From: Phanerochaete sordida
Lineage: Eukaryota > Basidiomycota > Agaricomycetes > Polyporales > Phanerochaetaceae
DNA length: 64,000 bases
Reading direction: 5' to 3'
Assembly (NCBI GenBank): GCA_019973155.2
Contig: BPQB01000031.1
Location: forward strand, 62,001 to 126,000
Notes under the pieces: generated by a model
Database searches by the model: none
What the model was told of the DNA's origin: nothing
What the model saw: only the letters and a program-made list of their open reading frames with translations
Translations under genes and position numbers: made by a program
Shown here: one piece after another, positions 58,425 to 64,000 of the stretch
Layout: every line of letters starts with the position of its first letter
Numbering within the stretch: the first letter of the stretch is position 1

Positions 58425-60336
58425 ATGCCTACCGCCGTGCACACTGGAGCGTCACTAAAGCTCGACTTCATAGTAGTAGGCGGAGGTGAGTGTCCTTGAC
58501 AGCCCCCGACTCCGCCCAAAGCCGCCGTCTCCTATACTCCGCCGTCCCGACATCAGCTCACGCTTTGGATCTTGTGCCCAGGTCTTTCAGGTCTCTCGGT
58601 CGCCCATGTCCTGTGCAAGGCAGGACACCGCGTGCGGGTGCTGGAGAGGCTACCAGCACTAGGAGCGCCCTCAGGAGGCCTCCGCGTACCGCCAAACATG
58701 AGCAAGATTCTGAAGAAGTGGGCAGGGGGCGACGAGCTGGCGAAGACGGCGGTGCTGAACATTGCGACGCCGTGGTACGACCGTGCGTAGTCATTTATCA
58801 TCTCTCGCACACAGAGACTCAGCCGCGATCGCGTGCGCAGTGCACACAGGCGAGAAGATGGGCGCGGCGCAATGGCGGCCGGCCGTCATGAAAGAGACAG
58901 GCGGCGACTTCCTACTGATGAAGGTGCGTGCGTCTCCCGCCTCGCACGCGCGCGCGCGCTCAGGCCGCCCCGCCTCCAGCACGAAGACGTCCACCGGCTC
59001 GTGTACCGGCTCGCGGTCGAGGCCGGGGCCATCGTCGACTTCGGCGTGAGCGTCGCGGAGGTCGCACCAGGGAACCCACGGCCGCGCGTGACGCTGTCGA
59101 CGGGCGAGGTGCTCGAGGCGGACCTCGTCATTGGCGCGGACGGGCCCAGGAGCATCGTGCGCCCGGTCGTGCTCGGGCGGCCGGACGACGCGGTGCCGTC
59201 GGGCTTCACGATCTTTGGCACGACGATCCCCGCGGAGGAGATGCAGAAGGACCCGGAGCTCGCGAAGCTGGTGCAGGCGAACGAGGTGCGTCCCGCGCTG
59301 CCCTGGTGCGGTCGCGACGAGCCTGACGTCTGTCAACTAGTGGCCAATCATGATGGGCACGCACCGCAGCCTGTGTGGTAAGTGTGCATTTGCTCGCGCA
59401 TTTCACACGGCCTGCTGAGCCCTGACGCGCCCTTCTAGCCCACCCTGTGGTACGCCGTGCGCCGCAAGAATGCAGGGGACAAAGCTGACGCCTGCGATAG
59501 AAAGGGAAGACCGAGTTTGCGGTACAGATGTACTGGCCCGACGCAGACGCGCACACGCCCGCGGACGCGGGCGAGTCCTGGTACGACGCCGTGCCCGCGA
59601 GCAGCATTGACTACAGCAATCTGGGGCCCATGTGAGCACGCGCAGCCTCGCTCGCGCAGGGTCCGGCGGACTGATGGCGCCCTGCAGGGTCCAGCGGATG
59701 ATGCAGCTCCCGCCGTACCTGTACCGCACGCGGTGGATGGTGCGCGAGGAGGAGATCGACGAGTGGATCGACGACTCGGGGCGGATCGTGCTCATCGGCG
59801 AGGCCGCGCACCCGTGGTTCGTGAGTGCCGCCTCCCTCCCTCCCCGCACACGCGCTCACAGACGGCGCAGCCCGGCGGGACGTACGGGCCCGCGATGGTG
59901 CTCGAGGACGCGGTCGTGTTCGGGACGCTGTTCGCGCACCTGTCGGCGTGGCGCGAGGTGCCGCGGTTCCTGAACGCGTACCAGGAGATCCGGTACGCGC
60001 GCACGAAGTCGGTGAACGAGATGGACGTCGGGAACGCGGCGTTCGTGCGCCTGCCGCCCGGCCCCGAGGCCGAGGCGCGCAACGTCCAGATCCGCCAGGC
60101 GCGCGACGAGTGGGACGACGGCTCGCTTAAGCGCGAGTTCGAGGGCCTCGCGGGCCTGTTCTGCTACGAGGCGGAGGACGCCGCGCAGGTGCGTTTTTAG
60201 TTTCTGCGTTCTGGCGCGGCGTTTGCTGACTTGGTTGCAGGAGTGGTGGGTAACGTGGGGCAGATACCACCGAGCGCAGGACGAAGAGAAGGCCCTGAAC
60301 GATACAGAAGACTCCTTCAACAAACTCTCTCTATGA
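58425..60336 (+). CDS. FAD-dependent monooxygenase (salicylate-hydroxylase-like)
   Basis: Ten exons: 58425..58485, 58582..58782, 58841..58923, 58980..59285, 59341..59377, 59439..59449, 59510..59631, 59688..59820, 59871..60188, 60241..60336; 455 aa. The N-terminal FAD motif is FIVVGGGLSGLSVAHVL, followed after the second strand by VRVLER. The DG motif IGADGPRSIVR is near residue 169. The second FAD motif reads LIGEAAHPW, with Glu where GD is usual, and PGGTYGPAMVLEDA follows. This places it in the class A aromatic hydroxylases, which use NAD(P)H and O2. Substrate is unknown. An 11 nt exon 6 is required to keep frame between GTHRSLC and TEFAVQMYW. No neighbour suggests a metabolite cluster. Confidence 0.9.
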
Positions 60337-60810
60337 TCGGATCCTCGACTTTTTGCTTTTTCCAGACTCTGCTTTCATTTTCTTGTTCTTGTGCATCTTA
60401 CAGCTCAGTATACCATAGTCATCCCGCATATGCATACCCTTCTTGCATGTTAGTTAGTCTTCTACGCACCCTCATGTCATTTACGTAGCTCCTAGTACTC
60501 ACAGTCTATTGTCTGAAGCCGTCTGGGTGCCTGTGTGTCCTTGTGGGACCCCTGTCGTCGCCTGACATGCTTCGATGGCCAACAGTCTTCCACCAGTGAT
60601 TAGGTCTGCAAGGATCGCCCTGTCTTGGGAAATGGCTGGCCGCCGCTGTTCTTCTCGACTTCTGAATGTTGCGAACAGGTGCCCTACCCTGTGGGAACGT
60701 TCTCAGCGTCGTGCCCAGTATCTTCGAGATTTTCCTTCCACCCAGACGGGGTCTTCACTTGCCATTATTACTACATGCATCGATACATTTTCAGTGAAAT
60801 CCCTACTCAT
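60337..60810. other. Convergent intergenic region
   Basis: 470 bp between the FAD monooxygenase (plus) and SAICAR synthetase (minus); T/C-rich, no gene seen. Confidence 0.5.
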
Positions 60811-61952
60811 TCAGGGCTTCTGGCCCGTAAGCATCTCGTACGCCTCCAAATACCTCTTCCTCGTGCCCTCGACGACCTCCGGCGTCATGACCCACCCCTC
60901 GCCCTCGTGCCCCGCAGGGCCGCTCTCGAGCCCCTTCCGGAAGCCCGAGGCCGTGAGCCAGTCGCGGAGGTACTGCTTGTCGAAGCTCGGCTGCGCGCCG
61001 CCGGGCGCGTACGCGGCCGCGGGCCAGTAGCGCGACGAGTCGGGCGTGAGCGCCTCGTCGATGAGGAGGAGCTCGTCCGCGCCGTCCGCGCCCGGCACGA
61101 GCCCGAACTCGAACTTGGTGTCCGCGAGGATGAGCCCGCGGCTCGCGGCGAAGTCGGCCGCCTCCGTGTAGAGCCGCACGGCGGCCGCCGCGACGCGCGC
61201 GTAGAGCTCCGCGCCGATGAGCTCGGCCGCTGGCGGGCGCGTCAGCGTGTACGGGCGGGCGGGGGCAGGGGGGAGACGCACCCTGCGCGGGCGAGATGTT
61301 CTCGTCGTGTGCGCCCTGCTCGGCCTTCGTCGAGGGCGTGAAGAGCGGCTCCGGGAGCTTCGCGGACTCGGGCAGCCCTGCCGGCAGCGGGATGCCGTGC
61401 ACGGTGCCCGACTTCTTGTATTCGGACCAGCCCGAGCCTGTGAAGGGTGTGAGGGGCGCCCGGAGCGCGCGAGGCGGCGCGGCTCACCGGTCAGGTATCC
61501 GCGGACGATGGCCTCGAGCGGGATGACCTTGGCCTTGCGCACGAGCATCGCGCGGCCGTCGAGCTGCTCCTTGTACTGGCGCACCTCCTGCGGCATCGCG
61601 TCGACGTCTGCGGTCACGAAGTGCGTCGGGACGATGTCCTTGAGCTTGTCGAACCAGAAGAGCGAGATCTTCGTGAGGATCTTGCCCTTGTCTGGCACGC
61701 CCTGGACGTCGTGAGCGTTACACACGCATGGTACGGGGGCCGCAGCAGAGGAAGAGGCATGTCATTTCAGGCTGAGTATGCGCACAGGACAAGGGGAGGA
61801 CGGACATTCTGCAGAATGACATCGTATGCAGAGATGCGATCACTCGCGACGAAGAGGAGGTGGTCGGGTGACGAGGTCGCGTAGATGTCGCGGACCTTGC
61901 CCTTCGACAGCAGGGTCAGTCCCGGCAGGTTCGAATGGATGAGGGCAGCCAT
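60811..61952 (-). CDS. ADE1: Phosphoribosylaminoimidazole-succinocarboxamide (SAICAR) synthetase
   Basis: Four exons on minus: 61952..61806, 61701..61488, 61437..61282, 61229..60811; 311 aa, the usual fungal size (~306). The start is [34 protein letters not shown] in family terms (residues 12-45). [21 protein letters not shown] is conserved, as are [12 protein letters not shown] and [17 protein letters not shown], which form the ATP and substrate site. It joins CAIR with aspartate using ATP in de novo purine synthesis. The first intron is 104 nt, twice the usual length; others are about 50. ATIC of the same pathway lies at 36.8-38.8 kb. Confidence 0.96.
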
Positions 61953-62231
61953 GGTCGTAGCGAATTGTCACACCCGGAGATCGCGAGAGGCAAAAGTTTC
62001 GCAGGCGCCCATAATGTAGTCATAAATCACCCGTGGGAGACTGCCACTGTTCTGATCCTTGCGTGTTCCTGGAAAACATGTCGAGGGTCGCGTGGAACGG
62101 GAAGCCGTGATGTTTTTATTTGTTGACAAAAATCCCATGCGGAGGAAGGCAAACTGCGACATTACGTGGGCAGCGGAGGACTTCGAACCCTCTCCTGGCA
62201 GCGACCCTGTTCCACCCTCTAGAGCATGAGG
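61953..62231. other. Upstream region of SAICAR synthetase
   Basis: Promoter-side sequence of ADE1 up to the MITE-like element. A tRNA T-arm-like hairpin on minus (62192..62176) has no matching 5' half. Confidence 0.4.
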
Positions 62232-62233
62232 TA

Positions 62234-62838
62234 CTGTCAGATGGGGGGAAGTGGGAAGGTTTCGGCGCTTGTCACCTTCTGACTTCGTCTGTCCCATGAC
62301 CCTCCAAACAAGTATGCAGCAGCGTAAGCTGTGATCTGAAGCACCTGCACTGAAAATATGATAATTTTTTGGTGGGATCCGGAGGAGAGGCGGGCGACAT
62401 GGGACGGGAGGGGGAACTGGGAAATCTCAGACGCCGTGATCACACAAGCGAGACGCCGAAGGGCTCGTTTGCGAATCCGTCCATAGACCACCCACTACTT
62501 CGTGAAATATTCTCATACTTAGGTATCTGGTTGAAAATGACCAACCCGTAGTGATAGTGTGGTCCAAGTTGCTGTATGCTTCCTCTGGCTTGTACGAGCT
62601 TGAGTGAATGCGCCATCAACTTTTAAGATCCAGAAGCCCGATCTCTGATGTCTGTTTTCTCTTCTTTCACCGTCCTGTGGCTTACCACAGACTCTTACTG
62701 CCTATACTATGCGCTGAATACACTTGCATACTGCTTAACTACATGTCTGCCAACGACGAAATTTTTCGGTGCAGCGCAAGGTGCGAAGTCGGGGGAAGTG
62801 GGAAATATCGCGTTTTCCCACTTCCCCCCACCTGACAG
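62234..62838. mobile_element. MITE-like element with ~25 bp inverted ends and TA flanks
   Basis: CTGTCAGATGGGGGGAAGTG at the left end (from 62234) returns inverted at the right end (to 62838) over about 24 bp with one mismatch. TA flanks both sides (62232-62233 and 62839-62840); the flank can also be read as GTAC. The 605 bp element has no transposase. Near the right end the terminal motif is repeated in inverted form, making a perfect 15 bp hairpin (62791-62828). The element ends 72 bp from the stop of the pirin gene, probably inside its 3' UTR. Confidence 0.75.
62791..62828. repeat. 15 bp perfect inverted repeat with 8 nt loop
   Basis: Arms GGGGGAAGTGGGAAA (62791-62805) and its complement (62814-62828) flank TATCGCGT. 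The arm repeats the terminal motif of the surrounding element, so it is likely a second transposase site or a nested end. Confidence 0.85.
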
Positions 62839-62909
62839 TACAGAACGTCCATGCAAGCGTCCATGCAAGTGTCGACGTCGCGGATACACCCGGAATGATC
62901 CTCTCCAGA

Positions 62910-63813
62910 CTACTCCAGGTCAAACAGAATGAGCTCCGCGGACCGGTCGCCGTCGTTCCGCACCTCGAACGTGGCATTGGGGTCGCCCATGATGTACGCG
63001 CCGTCGCCCTCGCGCAGGACAAGCGACTGGCCCGCGCTCTTCAGCGTGATCGTCGCGCCGCCCGGCGCGCCCGGGTTGTAGCCGGACGTCTGGATGAGGT
63101 GCACGTACGCCTTGCGCGGCAGCACCTCCGACGCGGGCAGCGTGTGCGAGAGCGCCTTCGCGGGCGAGAGGATCGTCGCGTACATCGTCAGCGCCGAGTG
63201 CACGGGCGCGGGGCCGGACGCCTCGCGCTTCTCGACAACGCCCTCCGCGCCCACGGGCGCGACGACCGTGCACCACTTGTCGCGCTTCTCCTCCTCCGGG
63301 AAGTGTCTGCGTGTTGGTGAGCACTGTGCTTCAGGTGGAAACGTGGGTGCGATGCTTACCTTGTGAAGTATTGTGGCTTGAGCCCGCCGCGGTTCGGGAT
63401 GGCCCAGATCTGCAGGAAGTGCACCTGCTTCTCGCCATGCGCCTTCTCGCTGTGGCGGATGCCGGTGCCGGTCGAGGTCATCTGGAGGTCGCCGCGCTTG
63501 AGCACCTCGCGGTTGCCCATGGAGTCGCCGTGCTCGAGCTCGCCCGCGACGATGTACGAGAAGATCTCGAACTCGCGGTGGCCGTGTGCGCCGAAGCCCG
63601 TGTGCGCGGCGACGCGGTCCTCGTTGATCACGCGCAGCGGGCCAAACTGCGAGTGCTCGTCGTCTTGGTACCTGCGGGACGGTCAGCGCTGCGTACCCGG
63701 GGCTGGAGCGCGCAGACGTACATGGCAAAGGAGAACGTGTGGAAGGTCTTCAGCCAGTCGTGGTCCGCGTGGCCGCGGGCGGTGCTGGGGCGCTGGACGA
63801 ACTTGACGGACAT
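62910..63813 (-). CDS. Pirin-family protein
   Basis: Three exons on minus: 63813..63722, 63671..63360, 63306..62910; 266 aa, near the usual ~290. The cupin metal site is intact: GAHGHREFEIFSYIV supplies two histidines, and TGTGIRHSE supplies the third histidine and the glutamate. Other blocks are DHDWLKTFHTFSFAMY, LRVINEDRV, GDLQMTSTGTGI and FLQIWAIP. Pirins are iron-binding cupins; mammalian pirin is a nuclear cofactor and some members have quercetinase activity. Which role applies here is unknown. The 3' end is next to a MITE-like element. Confidence 0.94.
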
Positions 63814-63959
63814 GTCGGCTGCGGTGTGTGTGCTGCGAAGTTGGAAGAGGTTGGCGAGTTGGACTCGGCGGGATTTGAGTGCAGGCAGCAGCTTGGAGGT
63901 GGAGAGGTGGGTACGAGACTGTGAGGGACTGATGGGCTGGACAGCGACGCGGGCACCGA

Positions 63960-63966
63960 TTTTATA
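63960..63966 (-). promoter_or_regulatory. Possible TATA box of the pirin gene
   Basis: TATAAAA on the minus strand, about 150 bp upstream of the ATG at 63813. Confidence 0.4.
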
Positions 63967-64000
63967 CGCACCAGCGAGGATGAGAGATCATTCAAGGTCC

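Noticed and set aside
62168..62230. tRNA-like T-arm on the minus strand next to the second MITE
   Set aside because: The T-stem pairs and an acceptor 3' half is visible, but no 5' half occurs upstream; at best a fragment.

Overview
This window is nuclear DNA from a filamentous basidiomycete, most likely an Agaricomycete and plausibly a wood-decay polypore. The class is inferred from gene content; the order is a guess. Coding DNA is GC-rich. Nearly every gene is cut by many short GT..AG introns of about 46-62 nt. The families are typically fungal: an RTA1-like pair, a Zn2Cys6 factor, a Rom2-type RhoGEF and a Pca1-like metal ATPase. All coordinates below come from splicing by eye, checked by reading frame and by family similarity recalled from memory. 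No alignment or database search was run.

Layout, left to right. 1-9.3 kb: a NOL8-like RRM protein cut by the window edge, a U6 snRNA gene, a secreted histidine-rich protein with repeated Kex2-type sites, a GPATCH1 homologue and a 439 bp MITE. 9.7-18.5 kb: a Zn2Cys6 transcription factor with microexons, a P1B heavy-metal ATPase with a cysteine-rich N-terminus and a convergent TMEM170-like membrane protein. 19.4-25.5 kb: two tandem RTA1-like genes and a divergent 6-phosphogluconate dehydrogenase paralogue. 26.6-36.2 kb: a Rom2-type RhoGEF with two DH domains, a TRM140/METTL2-type tRNA methyltransferase and an F-box protein. 36.7-47.4 kb: ATIC (purine synthesis), a proline-rich TPMMR-repeat protein, an MFS transporter and a mitochondrial-looking flavin-reductase-fold protein. 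48.1-56.6 kb: a basidiomycete-type single-TM protein, a TBC/EF-hand RabGAP and a WDR5/Swd3 homologue on the opposite strand. 58.4-64 kb: an FAD monooxygenase, SAICAR synthetase (the second purine gene), a second MITE-like element and pirin.

The genes do not form one pathway cluster. Most are housekeeping. Links between them are loose: two de novo purine enzymes lie about 22 kb apart, and several loci concern membranes and stress (metal ATPase, RTA1 pair, MFS pump, RhoGEF). The items most worth follow-up are the Kex2-site repeat precursor, the 6PGDH paralogue that has lost its cofactor and phosphate-binding residues, the tandem-DH RhoGEF, the two MITEs and the microexons of 5-12 nt.
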